From Mesorhizobium sp. INR15 (GTDB taxonomy: Bacteria; Pseudomonadota; Alphaproteobacteria; Rhizobiales; Rhizobiaceae): 64,000 nucleotides of DNA. Below the pieces are notes generated by a model. It saw nothing but the letters and a program-made list of their open reading frames with translations. It was not told the DNA's origin and ran no database searches. Below are positions 41,397 through 49,148 of this stretch, piece after piece. Within the stretch, counting starts at the first letter, position 1, and every line of letters begins with the position of its first letter. The DNA lies in the NCBI RefSeq assembly GCF_015500075.1, contig NZ_CP045496.1, forward strand, positions 3,234,001-3,298,000, given 5' to 3'. A program made the translations under genes and the position numbers.

Positions 41397-41550
41397 AATC
41401 TCCCCCCTCGAGGGGGAGATGGCCGCAAAGCGGCCAGAGGGGGTCGGTTCGACTGGATGCGACGTCCTACGGCGGATGGAGATTAGCGCTTCACGCGCGG
41501 CGACCCCCTCTGTCGCCTTCTGCGACATCTCCCCCTCGAGGGGGGAGATT
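41397..41550. repeat. Inverted pair of two-hairpin palindromic repeats
   Basis: Two 50-bp copies in inverted orientation (41397-41446 and 41501-41550) flank 54 bases without a gene. Each copy has hairpin 1, AATCTCCCCC with GGGGGAGAT around a CTCGA-type centre, then hairpin 2, then AGAGGGGGTCG. Hairpin 1 is identical in both copies. Hairpin 2 differs, GGCCGC-AAA-GCGGCC against TGTCGC-AGAA-GGCGACA, yet pairs in both. The family is the same as the ends of the unit at 51114-51651. It sits in the leader of the oxidoreductase operon. Confidence 0.9.
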
Positions 41551-41624
41551 ACGCTCTCGCCGGCTTGCAAGCTCTTGGGACGTGACATACCGGTTCCCTT
41601 GATTATATGATAAGGCTGCTCCAC

Positions 41625-41648
41625 ATAAGCGGAGGCGCCTCCGTTTAT
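41625..41648. promoter_or_regulatory. Palindromic operator between oxidoreductase operon and TetR gene
   Basis: A 24-base palindrome with a perfect 14-bp core CGGAGGCGCCTCCG and flanks ATAA and TTAT; only one base pair on each side fails. It is centred about 67 bases before the TetR start. The form fits a TetR-family dimer site. It probably controls the TetR gene and, across the repeat unit, the divergent oxidoreductase genes. Confidence 0.7.
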
Positions 41649-41703
41649 ACGTGGGGGCTGACCTGCCCGGGTTCAAGCCCCATAATCGCCGTGGAGAAAA
41701 AAA

Positions 41704-42318
41704 TTGGCCGCAGAGCCGCCCGCCGTGCCCGGAAACAAAGCCGCAGCTGACAAGCCGTTGCGCGCCGACGCACGCCGCAACCGCGACGCGCTGGCCGAAG
41801 TCGCGGCGGCCGTGTTCACTGAGCGCGGCATTGATGCCTCGCTGGAGGAAATCGCGCGCCGCGCCGGTGTCGGCATCGGCACGCTCTACCGGCATTTTCC
41901 AACGCGCGAGCATCTGGTCGAGGTGGTCTACCGCCGCGAGGTCGAGGGCCTGTGCGCGGCTGCTGACGAGCTCGCGCAAAAATATTCGTCCGATGTGGCG
42001 CTGGAAATGTGGATGCAGCGCTTCGTCGACTACATCGCCACCAAGCGCGGACTTTCGACCAGCCTGCGCATCCTGATCACCACCAACTCGACACTGTTTT
42101 CCGACACGTCGGGCCGGGTGTCGCAGGCCTTGCGGCAACTGGTGGAGGCGGCGGTGGCCGATGGCACCATCCGTGGCGATGTCGATGCCTCCGACGTGCT
42201 GCACGCGCTATCAGGCATCTACTCCGCCCCCGACACCACGGAATGGCGCGACCGTTCGCGCCGGCTGGTTTCGCTGCTGATGGATGGGCTGCGGTTCGGG
42301 GCGGCGAAGGCCGGGTGA
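41704..42318 (+). CDS. TetR family transcriptional regulator
   Basis: 204 residues; TTG 41704 has GGAGA 6-7 bases upstream, and no ATG fits as well. The N-terminal HTH reads ALAEVAAAVFTERGIDASLE, EIARRAGVGIGTLYRHFPTR, EHLVEVVYRREVEGL, the classic TetR pattern. The C-terminal ligand domain is helical and specific to the subgroup. It most likely represses the divergent aldehyde oxidoreductase operon through the palindrome at 41625 and responds to an aldehyde or its product; this is inferred from position. Confidence 0.92.
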   Translation: MAAEPPAVPGNKAAADKPLRADARRNRDALAEVAAAVFTERGIDASLEEIARRAGVGIGTLYRHFPTREHLVEVVYRREVEGLCAAADELAQKYSSDVALEMWMQRFVDYIATKRGLSTSLRILITTNSTLFSDTSGRVSQALRQLVEAAVADGTIRGDVDASDVLHALSGIYSAPDTTEWRDRSRRLVSLLMDGLRFGAAKAG

Positions 42319-42340
42319 GGGGCTCTGTCCTCGCCTGGGC

Positions 42341-43549
42341 CTAGCGCAGCACTTGATCGAGCGTCTCGATCAGCCGGTCGACTTCGGCGGCAGTGTTGTA
42401 ATGCACCATCGACGCGCGAATGACGCCCTGGGGTGACAGGCCAAGCGCGTCGGCCAGGCGGCGCGAATGAAAGTCGCCATGACGCACGCCGATCCTGGCG
42501 TCGTCGGTTCTGGCGACGATGTCCTGAGGCCGGTGACCATCGACGGTAAAACTGATGGTCGGCACGCGCAGGGACGGGTCCGAACCGCGATGCCCGACAA
42601 TTCGCACGCCGTTGCGCATGCGCAGCCATGACAGCAGGCGCTCGCCGATCTCGGTCTCGTGCACCGCGATGTCCTCGAATGCCTGTTCGATCGCCTGGCG
42701 GCCCTTGCCGCCGCTCAGTGCCTCGAGATAGTCGACAATGCCGGCAGCGCCCCATGCCAGTTCGTAGCAGGGGTTGCCCGGCTCGAGTTTGCCGGGCACT
42801 TTCTCCTTGCCGTAGAAATAGTGGTAGAGGCTGTCCAACTCGAGCAGCAGATCGTGGCGCCCATACATGACGGCATAATGCGGACCATAGGTCTTGTAGA
42901 ACGAGAACACATAGTAATCGACGTCGAGGTCCTGGACGTCGATGGCGCGGTGCGGCGCATAGGCGACGCCGTCGACGCAGATCAGCGCGCCGCGCGCATG
43001 GACGAAATCGGCGATCTGGCGGATCGGGTTGATCGAGCCCAGCAGATTGGATGCGTGTGTCACGCAGACCAGCCGGGTGCGATCGCTCATCAGCGTGCCG
43101 AGCGTATCGAGGTTCGGCATCAGCGTTTCCGGATCGATCTCCCAGACCTTGAAGACGATGCCGCGCTCCTTGAGGATCAGCCAGGGACCGATGTTCGATT
43201 CATGATCGAAATTGGTGACGATTATCTCGTCGCCCGCTGACAGCTGGCTTGCCATGGCTGTCGCCAGAAATCGCACCAGCACGGTCGTCGAGGGTCCGAA
43301 GAAAACCTCCTCGGGCCGCGCCGCGCCGACGAATGTGGCGATGCGGGCGCGTGCCTGCGCCAGCATTTCGCTGGCCTTCATCGAAGGCTCGTAGGACGCG
43401 CCGGTCTGCACGCTGGTGGTGAGCATATAGTCGGCCACGCGCTCGGCCACCGGGCGCAGCACCTGCGAACCGCCGGCATTGTCGAAGAACGCCCAGCCGG
43501 TTTGCAGTGCTGGAAATTGGGAACGGACAAAATCGAGATCGAGCGACAT
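42341..43549 (-). CDS. Class V aminotransferase, SufS-like without the catalytic Cys
   Basis: 402 residues from ATG 43549 (GAGG upstream). PLP fold: AFFDNAGGSQVLRPVAERVA, FGPSTTVLVRFLATAM, TNFDHESNIGPW, VCVTHASNLLGSINPI, CVDGVAYAPHRAID and the PLP lysine in VFSFYKTYGPH. It resembles the cysteine-desulfurase-like group, but the loop where desulfurases carry the catalytic Cys reads IGVRHGDFHSRRLA, with no Cys. A lyase or transaminase acting on an amino-acid-like substrate is more likely. It is 23 bases downstream of an amino-acid permease gene in the same direction. Confidence 0.85.
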   Translation of the reverse strand: MSLDLDFVRSQFPALQTGWAFFDNAGGSQVLRPVAERVADYMLTTSVQTGASYEPSMKASEMLAQARARIATFVGAARPEEVFFGPSTTVLVRFLATAMASQLSAGDEIIVTNFDHESNIGPWLILKERGIVFKVWEIDPETLMPNLDTLGTLMSDRTRLVCVTHASNLLGSINPIRQIADFVHARGALICVDGVAYAPHRAIDVQDLDVDYYVFSFYKTYGPHYAVMYGRHDLLLELDSLYHYFYGKEKVPGKLEPGNPCYELAWGAAGIVDYLEALSGGKGRQAIEQAFEDIAVHETEIGERLLSWLRMRNGVRIVGHRGSDPSLRVPTISFTVDGHRPQDIVARTDDARIGVRHGDFHSRRLADALGLSPQGVIRASMVHYNTAAEVDRLIETLDQVLR

Positions 43550-43572
43550 GGATGGCCTCGTGCTGGAACTAT

Positions 43573-44244
43573 TCAACGTTCGGATTTGGCAAGACGCTTC
43601 TCAAGCATGCCGACAAGCCTGACCAACGGCAGCAGGATGATCAGGTAGATGGCGGCCGCCACGATCAGCGGTGTGGGATTGGCGGCGAGCGCCTGCGCCT
43701 GGTTTGCCTGCTTGAGCAGGTCCGGCATCGCCACGACCGAAGCCAGCGCGGTGTCCTTCATGACGTTGATGGCGTTGGACGTCAGCGGCGGCACGACGAT
43801 CTTGATGGCTTGCGGTAGGATCACCTTGAGCATGGTGGAATAGAAGTGGAGGCCGAGCGCCCGCGCCGCTTCGAACTGGCCCTTGGGAATGGCAACGATG
43901 CCGGCGCGGATGATTTCGGCGGAATAGGCGGCCGAGATCATCGAGATCGATGTCGTCGCGGCGGTGAACGAACTGAAGCGAATGCCGGCGAAGGGCAGGG
44001 CGTAGTAGACGACGAAGAGCAGCACTAGGACCGGTATCGAGCGGAACACGTCGATATAGGCGACGGTGACGAAGCGCACCGGCGCCGGCGCATAGAGGCG
44101 CAGCATCGCCAGGCCGATGCCGGCGAAAAAGCCGATCAGGATGCAAACAACGCCAAGGGTCAGCGTGGTGGCAAGGCCGCTCAGGATGAGCGGCAGCGTC
44201 TCGACGAAAACGCGGTAGTTCAAAAACGTATCGAAAATGGACAT
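43573..44244 (-). CDS. Amino-acid ABC transporter permease (HisM/GlnP type)
   Basis: 223 residues, about five membrane segments. The N-terminal TLPLILSGLATTLTLGVVCI and YIDVFRSIPVLVLLFVVYYA are standard for polar amino-acid permeases, and the EAA loop reads QFEAARALGLHFYSTMLKVI. It is encoded between the binding-protein gene and the aminotransferase. No second permease or ATPase gene lies in this cluster, so the ATPase must come from elsewhere, and the permease may work as a homodimer. Confidence 0.9.
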   Translation of the reverse strand: MSIFDTFLNYRVFVETLPLILSGLATTLTLGVVCILIGFFAGIGLAMLRLYAPAPVRFVTVAYIDVFRSIPVLVLLFVVYYALPFAGIRFSSFTAATTSISMISAAYSAEIIRAGIVAIPKGQFEAARALGLHFYSTMLKVILPQAIKIVVPPLTSNAINVMKDTALASVVAMPDLLKQANQAQALAANPTPLIVAAAIYLIILLPLVRLVGMLEKRLAKSER

Positions 44245-44313
44245 GTTCCCAGCTTCTGCTTCACGAGGAGCGGAAACCGCGACGCGGCGGCCCCGCTCTC
44301 ATGATGACCGGGA

Positions 44314-45114
44314 TCAGAGTTTTGGCATATCCAGCACGGTCGAGGTGGCAAGCCCTTCATCCGGCTTGGTGCCGAACCAGGTTTCGTGGATCTTTGCCAG
44401 CGTGCCGTCCTTCTTGAGCGCGGTGATGACGTCGTTGACCTTGGCCGCCAGCGGCGCGTCCTTGGCGAACATCACGGAATACTGCTCCGTGGTCTTGATG
44501 CGTTCGACGACTTTGAACTGCGGCTTGTCCTTGGAATAATAGAGCAAGGCCGGGATGTCGGAGATGTAGCCGTCGATGCGGCCGGCCTGCAGGTCCAGCA
44601 TTGCCGGCTGCAGCCCCTCATACTTGCTGATGGTGGCGATCTTGGTTTCCGCCTGATGGGCGCTGGCCCAGATATCGCCGGTCGAGCCGGTGTCGACGCC
44701 GACAGTCTTGCCGGCCATGCCGGCGAGACCGGTGATGCCGCTGTCCGCCTTGACGGTCAGGGACTGGTCGCTGTCGTAGTAGGGCTGGGCAAAGCTCACC
44801 GATTCCAGGCGCTTCTTGGTGATGGTGATGGATGACACCGCCGCGTCGATCTGGCCGGACTGAACAGCGGCGAAGAGACCGGCGAACGGGATGTTGGTGA
44901 ACTTCACCTCCATGCCAAGCCGCTTGCCGACTTCAGTCATCAGGTCGATCTCAAATCCGACAATCTTGCCGCTGGCGTCCTGGAATTCCCAGGGAACATT
45001 GCCGATGTTGGCGCCGACATTGATGTCCGCCGCATGCGCGGTTCCGGCGGAAAGAGACGCCAGGGCAAGGGTTCCCGAAACCAGAAATGCCTTCAGGATT
45101 TTGGTCGCATTCAT
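44314..45114 (-). CDS. Amino-acid ABC transporter substrate-binding protein
   Basis: 266 residues from ATG 45114, with AGGGGAA upstream. A Sec signal peptide (FLVSGTLALASLSAGTAHA) precedes a family 3 binding protein: VPWEFQDASGKIVGFEIDLM, FTNIPFAGLFAAVQSGQIDA, VSSITITKKRLESVSFAQPY and GYISDIPALLYYSKDK. The ligand is a polar amino acid or related amine. It is the first gene of the operon that ends with the class V aminotransferase, so the ligand is probably that enzyme's substrate. The intergenic region upstream has a GntR-type palindrome. Confidence 0.9.
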   Translation of the reverse strand: MNATKILKAFLVSGTLALASLSAGTAHAADINVGANIGNVPWEFQDASGKIVGFEIDLMTEVGKRLGMEVKFTNIPFAGLFAAVQSGQIDAAVSSITITKKRLESVSFAQPYYDSDQSLTVKADSGITGLAGMAGKTVGVDTGSTGDIWASAHQAETKIATISKYEGLQPAMLDLQAGRIDGYISDIPALLYYSKDKPQFKVVERIKTTEQYSVMFAKDAPLAAKVNDVITALKKDGTLAKIHETWFGTKPDEGLATSTVLDMPKL

Positions 45115-45149
45115 TGCATTCCCCTTTTTTGATGATTTTTTTGCTGAAG

Positions 45150-45193
45150 TGGTTAGACAGATTTGGCCAAACTGGTTAGACCGGTCTGACCAG
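45150..45193. promoter_or_regulatory. FCD/GntR-type operator
   Basis: A 22-base palindrome lies at 45172-45193: CTGGTTAGACC followed by GGTCTGACCAG, with one mismatched pair. A further half-site, TGGTTAGAC, is at 45150-45158, and GACCAGAC follows the palindrome. Regulators of the FadR/FCD group often bind TGGTC-type inverted repeats. It sits between the binding-protein gene (-) and the regulator gene (+). Confidence 0.72.
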
Positions 45194-45337
45194 TCCGACC
45201 AGACAAACATGCCGGATACGGAAATGCAAGGCGTTCCCTCCGTCATCGAGATCAGTTACCCGTTAGGCTGTTGACCGCGAGCGGATCGCGAAGTTGGAAA
45301 CCTGTCGCGGCGGCGGCACTCGAACAGGAAAAAGCCG

Positions 45338-46051
45338 ATGCTCTCGCGTGTCCCCGTTCCTCATGCCGCCGCGAGAAAAATCCAGGGCATGATCCTCAGC
45401 GGCGAGTTGAGGTCGGGCGAGAAAATGCCGTCGCAACGCGAATTCGCGCTGAGTCTCGGCGTCAGCCGCGCCTCGTTGCGCGAAGCGCTCCTGACGCTTG
45501 AGACATTGGGCCTGCTGAAAACCGAGCCGGGGCGCGGAACATTTGTCTCCCAGGAGATGCCGTCGGCGTCGCGCAACATGGCGCGGTGGCGCTATGCCGA
45601 CAGCTATCCGGTGGCCGATGTGTTCGAGACACGCATCATGCTGGAGGGGCGGATCGCGGGACTGTCGTCGCGGACCCTGACCGAGGCCGAGTTTCAGGCG
45701 CTCGAGCTTGAAACGGACACGATGGAACGCAATTGGGAGACCGGCGATCTGTTGGCCAATGCCGAGGCCGATCTCGAATTTCATGCCATCATCGCGTCCG
45801 CTTGCCCGAACAGAATGATCGTCGACCTGTATCAGTCCGTCCGTGACCAACTGACCCAGACACAGATTCAGCCCATCCCCATCACCGAGCCCGCACGCAT
45901 GAAGGCGTCGATCGCCGAGCATCGGCGTATCATCCGGGCGCTGCGGATGCGAGATGCCGGCAAGGCGACGCAGGAGATGCAAGGCCACATTCGCAATACG
46001 GCGCGCTGCGCGGGCATCCTGCTTGCCGCGGAAATCCTGGATGTTGAATGA
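45338..46051 (+). CDS. GntR family regulator, FCD (FadR) subgroup
   Basis: 237 residues. The N-terminal winged helix has AARKIQGMILSGELRSGEKM, PSQREFALSLGVSRASLREA and LLTLETLGLLKTEPGRGTFV. The helical FCD domain has VFETRIMLEGRIAGLSS, ADLEFHAIIASACPNRM and ASIAEHRRIIRALRMRDA, where the conserved Asp/His residues bind a metal and carboxylate ligand. It is divergent from the amino-acid transporter operon and likely controls it through the palindrome at 45172-45193. Confidence 0.92.
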   Translation: MLSRVPVPHAAARKIQGMILSGELRSGEKMPSQREFALSLGVSRASLREALLTLETLGLLKTEPGRGTFVSQEMPSASRNMARWRYADSYPVADVFETRIMLEGRIAGLSSRTLTEAEFQALELETDTMERNWETGDLLANAEADLEFHAIIASACPNRMIVDLYQSVRDQLTQTQIQPIPITEPARMKASIAEHRRIIRALRMRDAGKATQEMQGHIRNTARCAGILLAAEILDVE

Positions 46052-46144
46052 GGTGACAGGCCCTTCGTCCAACGCATGACCGGCGAGCTGACCGCGCCGG
46101 CCGGTGTCATCGCACGATCGAGCACACCCCTGGCGGCCGCGTGG

Positions 46145-46417
46145 TTACCCCTTCGCTTCGACCAGTATCACCAGCGACTCCGGCACCACGCCATCGTGAG
46201 CCATCGCATCCGCGGCTTTCTTGTCCTGCATCATTGCCGCCAGGGCATCCATGTCCGGAACGTCCATCATGACGGCCACCCGTTTGGGGTTCTGAGGGTC
46301 GACGAAAGTGCGGATGTTGGTGATCCCAATTGAGCCGAAAAGCTCTTTGCGCTTGGGTGAATTGAGCCAGTGCTTCGAATCCTTGGTAATGTTGTGATGG
46401 CCAATGACCGTAGGCAT
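46145..46417 (-). CDS. Small alpha/beta protein of unknown function
   Basis: 90 residues from ATG 46417, fixed by GGGGAGGA upstream. PTVIGHHNITKDSKHWLNSP, then ELFGSIGITNIRTFVDPQNP, RVAVMMDVPDMDALAAMMQD and SLVILVEAKG suggest a small ferredoxin-like fold of the NIPSNAP/DUF3764 kind. The first strand includes a His pair (GHHNI). No catalytic site can be named. Monocistronic. Confidence 0.7.
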   Translation of the reverse strand: MPTVIGHHNITKDSKHWLNSPKRKELFGSIGITNIRTFVDPQNPKRVAVMMDVPDMDALAAMMQDKKAADAMAHDGVVPESLVILVEAKG

Positions 46418-46716
46418 AACATCCTCCCCGAGGTGACGCCGACGGTCGAAATCGCCCGCCTGTTGCTGCGATCCACCTACGCCAGCAAATGAGCTCTGTT
46501 TCTTTTGGGCTGTCAATTAGCAATTGCTGATGTATGAGCAGGCAAGTGGGTAAGACGAGAGTCAGGCCCGTGCCCGCGACCTGTAACCGATTACCGGTGC
46601 GACCGCCGGTCTGTCCGCTCTCATGGGCGCCGTATCCATCTGGCATTGGACCGCCATATCGGCGCGGCTGCCATCTGGCCCCGCCCTGTGCTCTCAGATA
46701 TCCGGCTGGCATCAGC

Positions 46717-47646
46717 ATGATGAGTGAAGCCGTGAAGACATCCAGCCTGACCGGCGCCGTTTCGCCAATGATCCCCGTGCTTGTCTGCGCGCTTGCGATC
46801 TTCCTGCTGTCGGGTATGGACGCGGCGATGAAGACCCTGGTTATCGCCGTCGGCGTCTACAACACGGTGCTGTGGCGCAGCATGGTGGCAACCGTGGTCG
46901 CGGGCGCGGCCTGGTCGGCTGGGCCGCGCTTGAAGCCTACTTTTCCGGTGCTGAGGCTGCATGCGCTTCGTGCAGCAGTCGTCGGCATCGTTTTGATGTC
47001 ATTCTTCTGGGGTCTCGCCAGGCTGCCGCTGGCGGAGGCGATCGGGCTCAGCTTCGTCGCGCCGTTGTTTGCACTCTTCCTGGCCGCACTTTTGCTCGGC
47101 GAACGGATCCGGCGTCAGGCAATCTGGGCATCACTGGCCGGCATCGTCGGCGTCGCGATCATCATGGCCGGCCAATTCGGCCAGGCGAGCTACTCGCAGG
47201 ATGCCATGCTCGGCACGGCTGCGGTGCTCGTCTCAACGGTGTTCTACGGCTACAATCTGATCCTCGCCCGGCAACAGGCGCTGCTGGCCAAGCCGATCGA
47301 AATCATGCTCTTCCAGAACCTTTGCGTGGCGGTCATCCTCGGTTTCGCCGCGCCGTGGCTGGCTGTTGCCTTGCCAAGCAATCTCTGGCTTCCCCTGGCC
47401 GGGGTTACGGTGCTGTCGCTTGCCGGGCAATTCCTGATGAGCTGGTCCTACGCGCGGGCCGAAGCGCAATACCTTATCCCGACCGAATATTCGGCCTTCA
47501 TCTGGGCGATAGCGCTTGGCTGGTTCTTCTTCGACGAGGCGGCGGCCTGGACCACGCTGGCGGGAGCCTGCCTGATCGTCGCCGGCTGCCTGCTCGCCGC
47601 GCGGGCGAACCCGAAACTCGCCGAGCCGATCGAGGCGGCGATTTAG
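46717..47646 (+). CDS. EamA family transporter
   Basis: 309 residues from ATG 46717 (a second ATG follows at once); the open frame further upstream has no ribosome site and poor composition. About ten membrane segments: LVCALAIFLLSGMDAAMKTL opens the first EamA half, and AVLVSTVFYGYNLILARQQA opens the second. FFWGLARLPLAEAIGLSFVA and IPTEYSAFIWAIALGWFFF are the usual repeat ends. It is an inner-membrane exporter with unknown substrate. The 300 bases upstream hold no gene, only a small palindrome AGCAATTGCT near 46520. Confidence 0.88.
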   Translation: MMSEAVKTSSLTGAVSPMIPVLVCALAIFLLSGMDAAMKTLVIAVGVYNTVLWRSMVATVVAGAAWSAGPRLKPTFPVLRLHALRAAVVGIVLMSFFWGLARLPLAEAIGLSFVAPLFALFLAALLLGERIRRQAIWASLAGIVGVAIIMAGQFGQASYSQDAMLGTAAVLVSTVFYGYNLILARQQALLAKPIEIMLFQNLCVAVILGFAAPWLAVALPSNLWLPLAGVTVLSLAGQFLMSWSYARAEAQYLIPTEYSAFIWAIALGWFFFDEAAAWTTLAGACLIVAGCLLAARANPKLAEPIEAAI

Positions 47647-47849
47647 CTTGATGCCGTGGGCGGCGCGCCGTTGCCTGCCGCCGTCTCCGCCATGGAAGCG
47701 GCATCCGGGCCGCACCAGGGGCAGCCCTGCCGAGGCTTTGACGGCTCTGTCTGCCGGGTCTGCTCGGCATGGACCGGTTCAAGCACTCGCTCGTGTGTCG
47801 CTACGGCTTGCGTCGTCATGGCACTTCTCCTTGCTGTTTGTGTTGGCCG

Positions 47850-48134
47850 CTAGTTCCGGCCCGCCTGCACCTGCCGGCCGGAAATGACCCGCAGCCAGGG
47901 TGCCAGATGGAAGGCGCTCATCAAGAGGTACATTACCGTCATACCCGTCAGGGGCAGGGTGGTCAGAGGCGTGCCCATGCAGGTCATCGCAGCATCGCCA
48001 TCGAGGGCTGAGACCAGCGCCATCACGGCGAAGGTCGGCGCGGCGGCGAGGCACAGCATGTCGGCCATGCCAAGCGTGCCTGTGTTTTCACCGGGGATGG
48101 AGCCACGGGATCGGCTTGTCTGCGACTTGCTCAT
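47850..48134 (-). CDS. Small membrane protein next to the DUF899 gene
   Basis: 94 residues from ATG 48134. After a polar, Ser/Arg-rich N terminus come two hydrophobic segments, ADMLCLAAAPTFAVMALVSA and LTTLPLTGMTVMYLLMSAFH, separated by a short loop with a Cys (AAMTCMG). The ending HLAPWLRVISGRQVQAGRN is basic. It is 114 bases downstream of the DUF899 gene in the same direction and may be cotranscribed. I do not recognise a family; a small inner-membrane protein is all that can be said. Confidence 0.75.
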   Translation of the reverse strand: MSKSQTSRSRGSIPGENTGTLGMADMLCLAAAPTFAVMALVSALDGDAAMTCMGTPLTTLPLTGMTVMYLLMSAFHLAPWLRVISGRQVQAGRN

Positions 48135-48248
48135 GTTGCTTCTCTCTCGATGGAGTGCGCCGGCGCTTGCCGGCGTTCGTCCGTGGTGTTGCGTTTGAAG
48201 GTCCCGGACGCCGAGGCCATCAGCGCCCGAGAACTTCACAACCCGGGG

Positions 48249-49022
48249 CTAATCCTTATCGCGGAACGCGGCTTCGCCGGCAGCGGAGACCTCGGCCCAT
48301 TTCTTGTCGGGCGCGGCTTCGTAGTTGTCGTGCCAGTTCCACCATTGGTAGGTCGGTGTCTGCGGATAGCCCTCGGGCGAATCTTCCCAGGCCTCCTGCC
48401 GGCCGAGCGGGGTCGCATCGAGATAGCTCCAGACGGTGCCCATGGACTCGTCGCCACGGCTGTTGATGAAGTAGGTGCGGAAAATGCGGTCGCCATCGCG
48501 GATGAACACATTGTGGCCGTGCCATTCGTCGACGCCGAAGTCCTTGTCGAAGCTGTCCGTCAGAGTGTACCAGGGCATCTCCCAGCCCATGCTCCTCTTC
48601 AGCCGCGCAATGTCGTCCTGCGGCGCGCGCGAGGCGTAGGCAAGCGTTGTGTCGCGGGCGTTGAGGTGAGCGAGGTTGGAGACCTGGTCGGCGCCGAGCG
48701 AGCAGCCACGGCAGGCATGTTCGGGCCAGCCGAAGACGCCGGGTTCGAAGAAGGCGCGGTAGACGATCAGCTGACGCCGGCCTTGGAACACATCGAGCAG
48801 GCTGACTTTTCCATCAGGCCCTTCGAACGCATAGGCCTTGTCCACTTCCACCCACGGCATGCGCCGGCGTTCGGCGGCAAGCGCATCCTTGGCGCGCAGC
48901 GTGGCCTTTTCCTTGACGAGGAGCGCTTCGCGCGCGGCTTCCCACGCCTGTTGTGAAACGACTGGTGGGGTCTTCATGCCGAGCCGAGCCGCTGCTTCGC
49001 CGGTTCCGGTTGTGTTGGCCAT
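48249..49022 (-). CDS. DUF899 family thioredoxin-fold protein
   Basis: 257 residues from ATG 49022, with AGGAG 8-10 bases upstream. The pattern LRAKDALAAERRRMPWVEVD, YAFEGPDGKVSLLDVFQGRR, FGWPEHACRGCSLGADQVSN (the CxxC-like redox site) and GWEMPWYTLTDSFDKDFGVD is that of DUF899 proteins, distant thioredoxin relatives. It ends YQWWNWHDNYEAAP. The redox partner and substrate are unknown. It is divergent from a TPR/HTH gene, which may regulate it. Confidence 0.9.
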   Translation of the reverse strand: MANTTGTGEAAARLGMKTPPVVSQQAWEAAREALLVKEKATLRAKDALAAERRRMPWVEVDKAYAFEGPDGKVSLLDVFQGRRQLIVYRAFFEPGVFGWPEHACRGCSLGADQVSNLAHLNARDTTLAYASRAPQDDIARLKRSMGWEMPWYTLTDSFDKDFGVDEWHGHNVFIRDGDRIFRTYFINSRGDESMGTVWSYLDATPLGRQEAWEDSPEGYPQTPTYQWWNWHDNYEAAPDKKWAEVSAAGEAAFRDKD

Positions 49023-49148
49023 CTTTTTTCTCCTTTTTCCTGTTTGCCGCCGCACCATTTCCGGCGCGGCGTGTTGCTGCTTGCTGGTCATGAATTAAGG
49101 TAGGGCGGTGCGCTGGAAGGTGGGAGTTACAAGTGTGGCGGGATTTGA

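Noticed and set aside
41397..41550. Repeats as a CRISPR array
   Set aside because: There are only two copies, in inverted orientation, with internal hairpins and no cas genes; this is a palindromic intergenic repeat.
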